Positions 52,903 through 61,315 of a stretch of DNA of 64,000 nucleotides are shown here, piece by piece. The notes below the pieces were generated by a model that saw only the letters and a list, made by a program, of their open reading frames with translations, had not been told where the DNA came from and did not search any database. The DNA lies in contig JAJDUT010000005.1 of NCBI GenBank assembly GCA_022826515.1, positions 49,179 to 113,178 on the forward strand, read 5' to 3'. Numbering within the stretch: position 1 is the stretch's first letter; every line of letters starts with the position of its first letter. Source of the DNA: Candidatus Latescibacterota bacterium (GTDB taxonomy: Bacteria; Latescibacterota; UBA2968; UBA8231). A program made the position numbers and the translations under genes.

Positions 52903-55900
52903 ATGAAGGCATATACCACGCCCTTAGGGCTGGTCGGCGCGGCGCTGATGGTCGCGGGTGGCTTGGCCTATCTGCTCAATGCCGAGAGCGGCTCAGCCGG
53001 GCTTTTCAACTTGGCACTCGGTGCCCTGATGGTGGCCGCGGCCGGCTTGCTCAACCCGGCGCTCTTCCGCCAGTACGGCCGCTGGCTCAATGCCTTTTGG
53101 GGCGGCATCATGGTCTTTGGCATTGTGGCCATGGTCAATTTTTTGGGCAACCGCTATCCCGAGCGCTTCGACCTGACTGAGGGCCAGCTACACAGCCTCG
53201 CCGATTTGACGGTGGAGACGCTCAAGGCGCTGGACCGGGATGTCCACGCCCTCGCCTTTATGGAGGGGGGAGAAAACGCCGAACTCGAACTGCTGCTGGC
53301 CGAGTTGGAGACGTACAACACTCGCTTCAGCTACGAATTCATCGACCCAGACCGCGCTCCGCTCCGCACCGAGGACTACGGCATCCGCCGCTACGACACG
53401 CTGGTGTTGGAAAGCGGCGACAAACAACAGCAAATCACCGAGCTCGAAGAGCGCGAGATCGTCAACTCGCTACTCAAGCTGACGCGCGAGCGCCAAGACA
53501 GGATTTATTTGACGGTGGGGCACGGCGAGCGCCAGCTTGCCAGCCAGCCCGATGGGCTAGAGCAGTTAAAGGCCCAATTGGGGGCGATCGACTATGCGGT
53601 CGAAGATTCGCTCTTCCTCGCCCGCGAGGGGGCAGTGCCCGAAGATTGCGCCGTGCTGGTCGTAGCGGGTCCGCGCACGCCTTTCTTCCCGGTGGAGGTC
53701 GAGGCCATCCGCTCCTATCTAGCAGGAGGCGGTGCCCTGCTGTTACTCTTGGACCCGCTCGCCGACAGCGGCTTAGCAGAGTTGTTGGACGAGTGGGGCG
53801 TGGCGGTCGGCGACGATTTCGTCATCGACACCAGCGGCATTGGCTCGCTTTTTGGCCTCGATTTTACTACGCCGGTCGCCCTCTCCTACGGCGATCATCC
53901 GGTCACGCGCAAGCACCAGGGCGTGATGACCTTCTTCCAACTCGGGCGCTCGGTGCGCTTTGACGAGGGCAGCGGTCGCGAGGGAGGTCCCTTGGTTATG
54001 ACCTCGGAGGCTGGTTGGGCCGAAACCGACTTGAGCGTGCTCACCACTGAGGGCAATCAAACGGTCAAACTCGACGAGGGCGTCGATCAGCCTGGGCCGG
54101 TGTCCTTGGCTGTTGCCGCTCGCGATACCGAGGCGGGGGGCCGCTTGGTGGTCTTTGGGGATTCGGACTTTGCTACCAACCAGTACTTCGGCGTTCAGGG
54201 CAACGGCGACTTGGCGCTCAACGCCCTGAGCTGGCTGGCCGAGGACGAGGCCCTGATCTCGATCCGTCCCCGCGAGCCAGGCCACAACCCCATCGCCCTG
54301 ACTGAAAGCGATGGCGAGTGGATCTTCTGGCTCAGCGTGGTGCTCTACCCAGGGCTGATCGCCTTAGTCGGCATTGTGGTCGTCTCGCGCAAGGGGCGCT
54401 GGAGCTTGGCCGACTTGAGCGCGGCCGGGTTGGGCATTGTGATTTCGCTCGGCATTGCCGCGATGGTCAACTTCCTCGGCGACCGCTACCACCTCCGCAA
54501 GGACATGACGGCTGACGCGCTGTTTACGCTGTCGGACGACACCCATCGGCTCCTCTCGCCGCTTGAAGACAACGGCCAGTACGTCAGCGTCAAGACCTTT
54601 ATGGGCGAGATGGAGAACATGCGCTTTGAGGATCTCTTAAAGGAGTACAGCTATGTGTCGCCCAATTTCGACTACGAGTTGCTCGATCCGCAGAAAAATC
54701 GGCTGCGCGTCGAGCAGAACAACATCCGCGAGCGCGGGACCTCGATTATTGAAGTGATCGACGAAGGGCAAGTGCGCACGGAGCGCATCACCGCCCAAAG
54801 CGAAGAGGCGTTGAGCAATGCCATTCTCAAGGCGCTCAAAGGCCGCGAGCTAAGGGCCTATTTTACCAGCGGCCACGGCGAGGCCGAACTCGACCAAGTC
54901 GATGAGCTTGGCTATTCCACCCTCAAGGGCCGCCTCAAGGAGCTAAACTTCGCGGTCGAGGGAGGACTGATGCTCGCCGAGCCGGTGCCCGACGACGCTA
55001 CCTTAGTGGTGGTTTTGGCACCGAAGGAGCGCTTTGCCGCGGCTGAGGCCGAAGTGCTGCGGCAATACTTGGCCGGTGGAGGCAGCGCGCTGTTTTTGCT
55101 CGATCCGGGCCAGCCGACCGGGCTTGAAGCGTTGTTGAACGAATACTCGGTTGAGCTAGGGCAGGACTTTGTCGTCGATTTGAGCGGCTTGGGCCAGCTT
55201 TTTGGTGCGGATGTCTCAGTGCCGGTGGTCATCAACTACGGCGATCACCCGATCACCGAAAAGTTGTCAGGCGGCACGATGAGCTTCTTTCCGCTGGCGC
55301 GCTCGGTGCAGATGACCGAACACCGGCTCAAGGAGCCGGACATCGCCGCGTTGGCGTACACCCACAAGAGCAGTTGGGGCGAAGCGGATCTAGCGCCCAT
55401 AATGGGCGAAGGCGGCGAGGTGGATTTCGACCCGGAAGTAGATATGCGCGGCCCCGTGCCGCTGGGCGTGGCCGTCTCCGCGGCTGCCGACACCAGCTTA
55501 GCGCCCGAGGGACGGACGCGACTGGTGGTCATCGGCGACGCGGATTTTGCCTCTAATCAGTACTTTGCCCAGCAGGCCAATGGCGAGCTATTCCTCGGCA
55601 GCGTCAGTTGGCTCACCGAGGATGAAGACCGCCTGACCATCGCCGACAAGCAACCCGCCTTTAACCCCATCAACCTAATCGGCAATCAGGGCGCGGTCAT
55701 TCTCTGGGTCTCGGTGTTCATCGTGCCGTTTGCGGTCGCGTTGTCGGGCATGGTCATGGTGCTCCGGCGCGGCTATCAGACCTATGCCGACGGCTTTGTG
55801 TCGTGGCTGGTGTACACCTTCTGGGGCAATGCGATGTTCTTCTTCATCAGCGGCATCATTGCCACCAGCGAGGGGGCGATCTTTGAGGGCGAGGTCAAAT

Positions 55901-56154
55901 TGATCGCAGCCTTGGCCTCGGCAGCCATTGGCTACGGCCTCTATCGGCACGCAGCGTGGGCTTGGCAGGCCGGCTTGGTATTTTCGGTGTTGTGCGCTGG
56001 CGTGGTTGCGCTGACGATTTTCACCGGTGCCAGCCTTGGGTTCTCGCTGATTCCCAACGAGACGGTCCAACTGCTCTACGCCGCGATTTTCGTGGTCAAT
56101 GCGGCCATTCTCGTGTGGATTAAAAAGGTCTTTGTCCAAGAGGAGCAAGCATGA
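52903..56154 (+). CDS. Double-length GldG-like membrane protein (tandem duplication)
   Basis: 1083 residues from ATG 52903 (an in-frame ATG at 52888 is possible). It contains two GldG/ABC-type extracytoplasmic units. Unit 1 spans about residues 77-505 and unit 2 about 521-965. Matching landmarks are MVNFLGNRY/MVNFLGDRY, GHGE/GHGE, YLAGGGALLLLLDP/YLAGGGSALFLLDP, YGDHPVT/YGDHPIT and GDSDFATNQYF/GDADFASNQYF. Each unit is followed by a membrane helix, and four more helices end the protein. Ordinary GldG has one unit. It overlaps the next gene by 4 bases. Confidence 0.85.
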   Translation: MKAYTTPLGLVGAALMVAGGLAYLLNAESGSAGLFNLALGALMVAAAGLLNPALFRQYGRWLNAFWGGIMVFGIVAMVNFLGNRYPERFDLTEGQLHSLADLTVETLKALDRDVHALAFMEGGENAELELLLAELETYNTRFSYEFIDPDRAPLRTEDYGIRRYDTLVLESGDKQQQITELEEREIVNSLLKLTRERQDRIYLTVGHGERQLASQPDGLEQLKAQLGAIDYAVEDSLFLAREGAVPEDCAVLVVAGPRTPFFPVEVEAIRSYLAGGGALLLLLDPLADSGLAELLDEWGVAVGDDFVIDTSGIGSLFGLDFTTPVALSYGDHPVTRKHQGVMTFFQLGRSVRFDEGSGREGGPLVMTSEAGWAETDLSVLTTEGNQTVKLDEGVDQPGPVSLAVAARDTEAGGRLVVFGDSDFATNQYFGVQGNGDLALNALSWLAEDEALISIRPREPGHNPIALTESDGEWIFWLSVVLYPGLIALVGIVVVSRKGRWSLADLSAAGLGIVISLGIAAMVNFLGDRYHLRKDMTADALFTLSDDTHRLLSPLEDNGQYVSVKTFMGEMENMRFEDLLKEYSYVSPNFDYELLDPQKNRLRVEQNNIRERGTSIIEVIDEGQVRTERITAQSEEALSNAILKALKGRELRAYFTSGHGEAELDQVDELGYSTLKGRLKELNFAVEGGLMLAEPVPDDATLVVVLAPKERFAAAEAEVLRQYLAGGGSALFLLDPGQPTGLEALLNEYSVELGQDFVVDLSGLGQLFGADVSVPVVINYGDHPITEKLSGGTMSFFPLARSVQMTEHRLKEPDIAALAYTHKSSWGEADLAPIMGEGGEVDFDPEVDMRGPVPLGVAVSAAADTSLAPEGRTRLVVIGDADFASNQYFAQQANGELFLGSVSWLTEDEDRLTIADKQPAFNPINLIGNQGAVILWVSVFIVPFAVALSGMVMVLRRGYQTYADGFVSWLVYTFWGNAMFFFISGIIATSEGAIFEGEVKLIAALASAAIGYGLYRHAAWAWQAGLVFSVLCAGVVALTIFTGASLGFSLIPNETVQLLYAAIFVVNAAILVWIKKVFVQEEQA

Positions 56155-57569
56155 AATTCAAGACCAATATCGCAATCGGTGCCGTCTTTGTGGCGCTGTT
56201 GGCCTTTGTCTATTTCTACGAGATCAAGGGCGGTGAGGAGCGCCGCCAAGAAGCCGAAAAATCCAAGCAGCTATTCGTCTTCCAAGAAGATGATGCACAG
56301 CGGCTCGAGCTGTTGCGCGGCGACGATGCCTTGGTGTTGGCCAAGGGGACGGGCGGCTGGAACCTGAGCGCGCCCATGACCGACGGCGCGGACCAAGAGG
56401 CCGTAGAGCGCTACTTGCGCAATTTGCTCGAGTGCGAGCGAGAAAAGGTGGTCGTCGATAGCGCGGCTGCAAGCGCAGAGCAAGCCGCCCAATACGGGCT
56501 TGACGCGCCGAGGCTCAAGGTGCGGCTGCAAACCGAGGACGGTGCCGAGCAGGTGGTGGCTTTTGGGGCGGACAGTCCCACCGACCGCTTCACGTACGCC
56601 CAACTGCAAGGCGACAATCCCGAGATATTTGTGGTGCGCGCTTGGCGCTTCGACAACCTCGACAAGCGCGCTTTTGACTTGCGTGACCGCCGGGTGCTGG
56701 CCTTTGCCAAAGACGAGGTGATGCAGGTGCAGCGGTGGGGTGCGGGCGGTGCGACTGTGCTAGCGCGGGCCGAGCTTGGCTGGCAAATGCGCGAGCCGGT
56801 AGTTGCTCGGGCCGCCACCGACGCAGTAGATGGCCTACTCGACAAAATCGACCAAGCCGAGATCGAGGCTTTTGTCGCCGAAGATCCAGATACCAGCGCC
56901 TTGGCCGCTTACGGCTTAGGGGAGCGCGCGTCGCAGGTGGAGATCGCCCTGCTCGTCGGCGCAGACCGGGCCGAGAAGCGCTTGGCCATTGGTGGTGTGG
57001 ACGAACAGGGCCGTTGGTACGCACGCGACGCCAGCCGGCCGCAAGTCTTCTTGGTCGATTCGACGCTGGTACAAGAGCTTACCAAGAGCATCTCCGACCT
57101 GCGCGACAAAGAGCCGCTGCGTTTCGAGCGCGAGCAGGTAGAGCGCATCGTCTTGGCTCGCGGGGCTGCAACCGCATTTGCGGCTGACAAGGACACGAGT
57201 GGTGTGTGGCACTTGTCCGAGCCTATGGGGCGCGATGCTAAATCGTGGAAACTCAACAGCCTCTTGAGCGACTTGGAGCAACTTGAAGTCGAGGATTTTG
57301 CCGAGAAATTGCCCGCCGAGGCCGCGTCGGCTTTCAGCATCGAACTCCACGGCGAAGGGCAAACCTTGCTGGCCGCTCGCTTCAGCACAGCCGCCGGAAC
57401 CTCGTACTTACAACAGGAAGGCGACGACGCGGTGTACGTCGTCAGTAGCGACGACTTCGCCGAGTTGGATTTGGATATAGACGACGTGGCACAAGCGCCC
57501 AAAAAGCCGGCTGCACCCGCCGCCAGCAGCGAAGAAGATCCCAACGACGGCGGCGCTGACAGTCCGTAA
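56151..57569 (+). CDS. DUF4340 membrane-anchored protein
   Basis: 472 residues: one N-terminal membrane anchor (IAIGAVFVALLAFVYFYEI), then a large extracytoplasmic part with repeated beta-rich units typical of DUF4340 (YGLDAPRLKVRL, YAQLQG). The tail is acidic (SSEEDPNDGGADSP). DUF4340 genes commonly follow GldG-like genes. Its role is unknown. Confidence 0.8.
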   Translation: MKFKTNIAIGAVFVALLAFVYFYEIKGGEERRQEAEKSKQLFVFQEDDAQRLELLRGDDALVLAKGTGGWNLSAPMTDGADQEAVERYLRNLLECEREKVVVDSAAASAEQAAQYGLDAPRLKVRLQTEDGAEQVVAFGADSPTDRFTYAQLQGDNPEIFVVRAWRFDNLDKRAFDLRDRRVLAFAKDEVMQVQRWGAGGATVLARAELGWQMREPVVARAATDAVDGLLDKIDQAEIEAFVAEDPDTSALAAYGLGERASQVEIALLVGADRAEKRLAIGGVDEQGRWYARDASRPQVFLVDSTLVQELTKSISDLRDKEPLRFEREQVERIVLARGAATAFAADKDTSGVWHLSEPMGRDAKSWKLNSLLSDLEQLEVEDFAEKLPAEAASAFSIELHGEGQTLLAARFSTAAGTSYLQQEGDDAVYVVSSDDFAELDLDIDDVAQAPKKPAAPAASSEEDPNDGGADSP

Positions 57570-58501
57570 TGTATATCGGCGGTCTGCTCGCCGCGCTCGT
57601 CGTTCTCGCTGAGGGGCTGCACGCCCAAGTCCCTCGGGTCGAGGCGGCCTTGGACACCGCGACGGTTCGGGTCGGCGATCCCATTCGCCTGACGTTGACG
57701 CTCCACCACGACGCTACTGCGCGTCCCGAGGCCCCGGACCTGTCCCAGATCCTCCAGGATTTTGTTCCCCGTTGTGGAGGCTGGAACCAACGCGAGGTCG
57801 CGACTGGATTCGAGCTAGCGCAAGAATGCGAACTGCGTCTCTACGAACTGGGGCTGCACGAGGTGCCGGCTGTGGCCGTGCCCTTTGTCACTGCTGCGGG
57901 CGATACGCTCCTGCGCGCGACTCAACCCTTAGCCATAGAGATCATCAGCGCCCGAGGCGAAGGGGAGGACCAACTACGCGACATCAAACCGCCCGTGCTC
58001 ATCAGCGGGGGAGTGCCGTTGTGGGTGGTCGTCGCAATTGGACTGCTGGCGTTGGCGCTTTGCACACTCGGCGGCATTTGGCTCTGGCGTCGCCGTACCC
58101 GCACCCCAGAGCCTCCGCCCCCGCCCGAGCCGATAGACTACGCGGCTGAATTCGCGCGCATCGGCGAACTCGGCCTGTTGGAGCGCGGCGATTTCAAAAC
58201 ATACTACTCACTGCTATCGGAGAATCTGCGCCGCTTCTTGGAGGAGAGTCTGGCAATTGAGGCCATGGAGCAAACCACATCCGAACTGGTGGACGCGTTG
58301 CGGGGGGCTGAAGTCGATGGCTCGCTTAGGCAGCAGATCTTCGACTACTTGGCTGTGGCTGACTTGGTGAAATTCGCCCGTTTTCATCCGGCGCTAGACG
58401 CGGCCCGGCGCGCACCGGATGACGGCCTAGCTATATTGTGCGCTATTGAGGAGGCGGTTGCAACCCGCGCTGCCGAGGTCCATGCAGAACATCCGGTTTG
58501 A
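57569..58501 (+). CDS. BatD-like/DUF4381-type membrane protein
   Basis: 310 residues. A signal peptide (LVVLAEGLHAQ) precedes a beta-rich extracytoplasmic domain. One membrane helix (VPLWVVVAIGLLALALCTLGG), a Pro-rich linker (PEPPPPPEP) and a cytoplasmic helical domain follow. This layout and position between DUF58 and batA match the DUF4381/BatD-like member of Bat loci. It overlaps the preceding gene in TAATG and extends 20 bases into batA. Confidence 0.65.
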   Translation: MYIGGLLAALVVLAEGLHAQVPRVEAALDTATVRVGDPIRLTLTLHHDATARPEAPDLSQILQDFVPRCGGWNQREVATGFELAQECELRLYELGLHEVPAVAVPFVTAAGDTLLRATQPLAIEIISARGEGEDQLRDIKPPVLISGGVPLWVVVAIGLLALALCTLGGIWLWRRRTRTPEPPPPPEPIDYAAEFARIGELGLLERGDFKTYYSLLSENLRRFLEESLAIEAMEQTTSELVDALRGAEVDGSLRQQIFDYLAVADLVKFARFHPALDAARRAPDDGLAILCAIEEAVATRAAEVHAEHPV

Positions 58502-59486
58502 AAATCCCGAATGGCTGTTGCTGCTGCTGCTGTTGCCCGTCTTGATCTACAGCTATGTGCGCGCGCACCGGGGCCGCCGGAGCAGCGTGCAGTTTTCCGA
58601 CCTCGGCGTGTTGCGCCGCGCCACAACGTCGCTGTGGACCAAGCTCCGGCACGGCCTCCTCGTATTGAAGCTACTTGGCTTGGGCTGCCTCATCGCGGCT
58701 ATGGCCCGCCCACAAGCCGGGCGCGAGGTGCGGGAAATATCGGGCGAGGGCATCGACATCATGCTAACGTTAGACATTTCGTCGAGTATGGAGTTGAACG
58801 ATCTAGACGAGGGCCAGAAGAGCCGCTTGCAGGTGGCCAAGGAAGTGGTGGCCGACTTTATCGCCGGCCGCCATAGCGACCGCATCGGCATGGTCGTCTT
58901 TGCCGGCGAGAGCTTCACCCAGTGCCCGCTGACCCTCGACTATCGAGTGCTGTTGGAGTTTCTCGAGGGCGTGGAGATCGCCAGCGAGGAATGGGATGGC
59001 ACGGCCATTGGCATGGCGCTGATCAACGCCTGCAACCGCCTGCGCGACTCGGACGCCGAGAGCAAGGTGATTATCCTGCTGACCGATGGCGTGAACAACG
59101 CCGGCGAGGTCGAGCCGTTGACCGCGGCTGAGGTGGCCGCGGCCGTGGGCATTCGGGTTTATACGATTGGCGTGGGCAGCGACGGGGAGATTCGCCGGCC
59201 CGTGCTCGGGGTGTTCGGCACCCGCTATCAGACCGTTCAGGTGGAGATCGACGAGGAGACCTTACAGGAGGTGGCCGCGCGCACCGGCGGCCAGTACTAT
59301 CGAGCAACTAGCGAGGAAAAGCTAGAGGCCATCTACCGCGAAATCGGCGAGTTAGAGGCGACCGAGATCAAATCCGAAATCCACCTGAACTACTCGGAGC
59401 GCTTCGCCTATTTTCTCTATGCGGGCTTGGGCTTGCTGTTGGTGGAGATGTTGTTGGCGAATACCCGTTTCCGGTCGTTGCCTTGA
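58482..59486 (+). CDS. batA: VWA-domain membrane protein BatA
   Basis: 334 residues from ATG 58482. The N-terminal helices (FENPEWLLLLLLLPVLIYSY, a second near residue 65) precede a VWA domain with the full metal site (TLDISSSM, then T and D in ILLTDG). A membrane helix lies at the C-terminus. Bat proteins are linked to aerotolerance and envelope stress in Bacteroidetes and spirochaetes and are thought to work with MoxR. Confidence 0.9.
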   Translation: MQNIRFENPEWLLLLLLLPVLIYSYVRAHRGRRSSVQFSDLGVLRRATTSLWTKLRHGLLVLKLLGLGCLIAAMARPQAGREVREISGEGIDIMLTLDISSSMELNDLDEGQKSRLQVAKEVVADFIAGRHSDRIGMVVFAGESFTQCPLTLDYRVLLEFLEGVEIASEEWDGTAIGMALINACNRLRDSDAESKVIILLTDGVNNAGEVEPLTAAEVAAAVGIRVYTIGVGSDGEIRRPVLGVFGTRYQTVQVEIDEETLQEVAARTGGQYYRATSEEKLEAIYREIGELEATEIKSEIHLNYSERFAYFLYAGLGLLLVEMLLANTRFRSLP

Positions 59487-59558
59487 TCCGCAGATGGACG
59501 CAGAATCGTTCAATCATTCAGGATTGCTATGTGACAGGGGTGCGTAAGGTCGGTTAAT

Positions 59559-60584
59559 ATGCGCTTTGCGAACTTGTACAATTTTTGGTTGCTGTTGCTG
59601 CTGCCCTTTTTGGCGGCCTTTTTGGCTTGGGCGCTGTGGGTGCGCCGCCGCGCCTTAGCGCGTTTTGCCCACGGCCCGTTGGCCGAAAAGCTGACCCGCA
59701 ACCTGAGCCGGGGCCGCCAAGTGGGCAAGCTAATCCTATTGGGATTGGGGACCTTTTTTGCAATCCTCGCGCTGACTGGCCCCCAATTCGGCACGCAACT
59801 CGAAATGGCCGAGCGCAAGGGCGTAGATGTGATGGTGGTGCTCGACGTGTCGCGCAGTATGCAGGCCGAGGACGTCAAGCCGAGCCGTTTGGCGCGGGCC
59901 AAATACCAAATTCGCGGCCTGTTGGACTTGCTGCGGGGCGATCGGGTCGGATTGGTCGTCTTTGCTGGTAAGGCTTTTGTTCAATGCCCTCTGACGACCG
60001 ACTATGGTGCGGTGGAGTTGTTTCTCGACGTGCTGGACGCCGGGGCCATACCCGTCCAGGGAACGGCCATTGGCGACGCGGTACGGCTGGCCGTGCGCTC
60101 GTTTGAGGAAGGCGAGGGCCAGCACAAGGCCATCGTGCTCTTTACCGACGGCGAGGATCACGTGGGGCAGCCGCTGGCTGCGGCGCAGACAGCCGCCGCA
60201 CAGGGCGTGCGCATCTTTGCCTTGGGGTTGGGGACGCCCGATGGCGAACTGATTCCCACCGAAGAGGAGGGTGGCGGCGTGAGTTTTCACAAGGACCAGC
60301 GCGGCCAATACGTCAAAACCCGGCTCGACGAGAGCACCTTGCAGGACATGGCGCTGGAGACGGGGGGCGATTACTTTCGCACTAGCTTGGGAGGCGCGGA
60401 ATTGGACGCCTTGTACGGCCAGATCGCCGAGATGGATCAGCGCGAAATCGGCTCTACCCGCCTCACCCGCTATCAGGAGCGTTTCCAATGGCCCCTATTG
60501 TTGGCCCTTTGCTGTTTCTTCGCCGAGGCTTTCTTAGGCGATGCGCGGGTACAGGCCCGCGAGTGGAAGGGGCGGTTCGCTTAA
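59559..60584 (+). CDS. batB: VWA-domain membrane protein BatB
   Basis: 341 residues, paralogous to BatA. The N-terminus has a helix (FWLLLLLPFLAAFLAWAL) and the metal site is VVLDVSRSM with LFTDGED. A C-terminal helix ends the protein. The 72 bases before it are the largest gap in the operon and hold no clear promoter or terminator. Confidence 0.9.
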   Translation: MRFANLYNFWLLLLLPFLAAFLAWALWVRRRALARFAHGPLAEKLTRNLSRGRQVGKLILLGLGTFFAILALTGPQFGTQLEMAERKGVDVMVVLDVSRSMQAEDVKPSRLARAKYQIRGLLDLLRGDRVGLVVFAGKAFVQCPLTTDYGAVELFLDVLDAGAIPVQGTAIGDAVRLAVRSFEEGEGQHKAIVLFTDGEDHVGQPLAAAQTAAAQGVRIFALGLGTPDGELIPTEEEGGGVSFHKDQRGQYVKTRLDESTLQDMALETGGDYFRTSLGGAELDALYGQIAEMDQREIGSTRLTRYQERFQWPLLLALCCFFAEAFLGDARVQAREWKGRFA

Positions 60585-61315
60585 TGGGTACACTGTGGGT
60601 CGTCTTGGGGATTTGGCTGGTCGTCTGCGGGGCGACCGTGGGCGATCCCGTGGCCAGCAAGAGTGCCGAGGCGTTGGAGCACTACCAGCGCGGCGAGTAC
60701 GATCGGGCCCTACAGCTCTACCGCGACGCGCTGCTCGACCGGCCCGACGCGCCCGAGCTGCACTTCAACGTCGGGGACGCGCTTTTTAAGCGCGGCGAGT
60801 ACGACCAAGCCTTGCGGGAATTTGAGCGCGTGCTCAGTGCCGAGGAGCAGCAAATCCAGGCGCAGGCCCATTACAACATGGGCAATAGCTTCTTTCAGCA
60901 GCAGGCGTTTGAACAGGCCGTCGCCGCGTACAAGCAGGCGCTGGAGCTAGACGCGGCCGACGAGGATGCAAAGGTAAACTTGGAACTGGCGCTGGAGAAA
61001 TTGCAGGAGCAGCAACAGCAGCAACAGCAGGATTCGGAACAGGATCAACAGGACCAAGAGCAACAGCAGGATTCAGAGCAGAATCAACAGGACCAAGAGC
61101 AGCAACAGCAGCAAGATTCGGAGCAGGATCGACAGGATCAGCAGAAACAGCAACAAAGCGAGCAGGACCAACAGGCGGAGGAGCAGCCCGCCGAGCAGCA
61201 GTCTATTAGCCCCGAGGAAGCTCAGCAGCTCATGGATGCACTCAAAAACCGCGAGTTGGAAGCTCAGCAGCGCCGATTTCGTGCCACTGGCAAGGCGCAG
61301 GCCAGGGACTGGTGA
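60584..61315 (+). CDS. batC: TPR protein BatC with glutamine-rich tail
   Basis: 243 residues from ATG 60584 (overlapping batB in TAATG). A signal segment (LWVVLGIWLVVCGATVG) is followed by three TPR units (ALEHYQRGEYDRALQLYRDA and similar). A Gln/Asp/Glu-rich repeat tail of about 65 residues and a short conserved helix (SPEEAQQLMDALKNRE) end the protein. That closing helix is typical of BatC. Confidence 0.85.
   Translation: MGTLWVVLGIWLVVCGATVGDPVASKSAEALEHYQRGEYDRALQLYRDALLDRPDAPELHFNVGDALFKRGEYDQALREFERVLSAEEQQIQAQAHYNMGNSFFQQQAFEQAVAAYKQALELDAADEDAKVNLELALEKLQEQQQQQQQDSEQDQQDQEQQQDSEQNQQDQEQQQQQDSEQDRQDQQKQQQSEQDQQAEEQPAEQQSISPEEAQQLMDALKNRELEAQQRRFRATGKAQARDW
61005..61200 (+). repeat. 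Imperfect tandem repeats encoding the BatC Gln-rich tail
   Basis: CAG/CAA-rich units of about 13-15 codons, each containing QDSEQ followed by QQDQ-type residues, recur three to four times. The repeat is in frame and part of batC. Confidence 0.75.

Noticed and set aside
59487..59558. Internal promoter before batB
   Set aside because: The 72-base gap shows no -35/-10 pair with acceptable spacing.
61005..61200. CRISPR-like spacing in the CAG/CAA repeats
   Set aside because: The repeats are coding, imperfect and contiguous, with no spacers; they make the Gln-rich tail of BatC.
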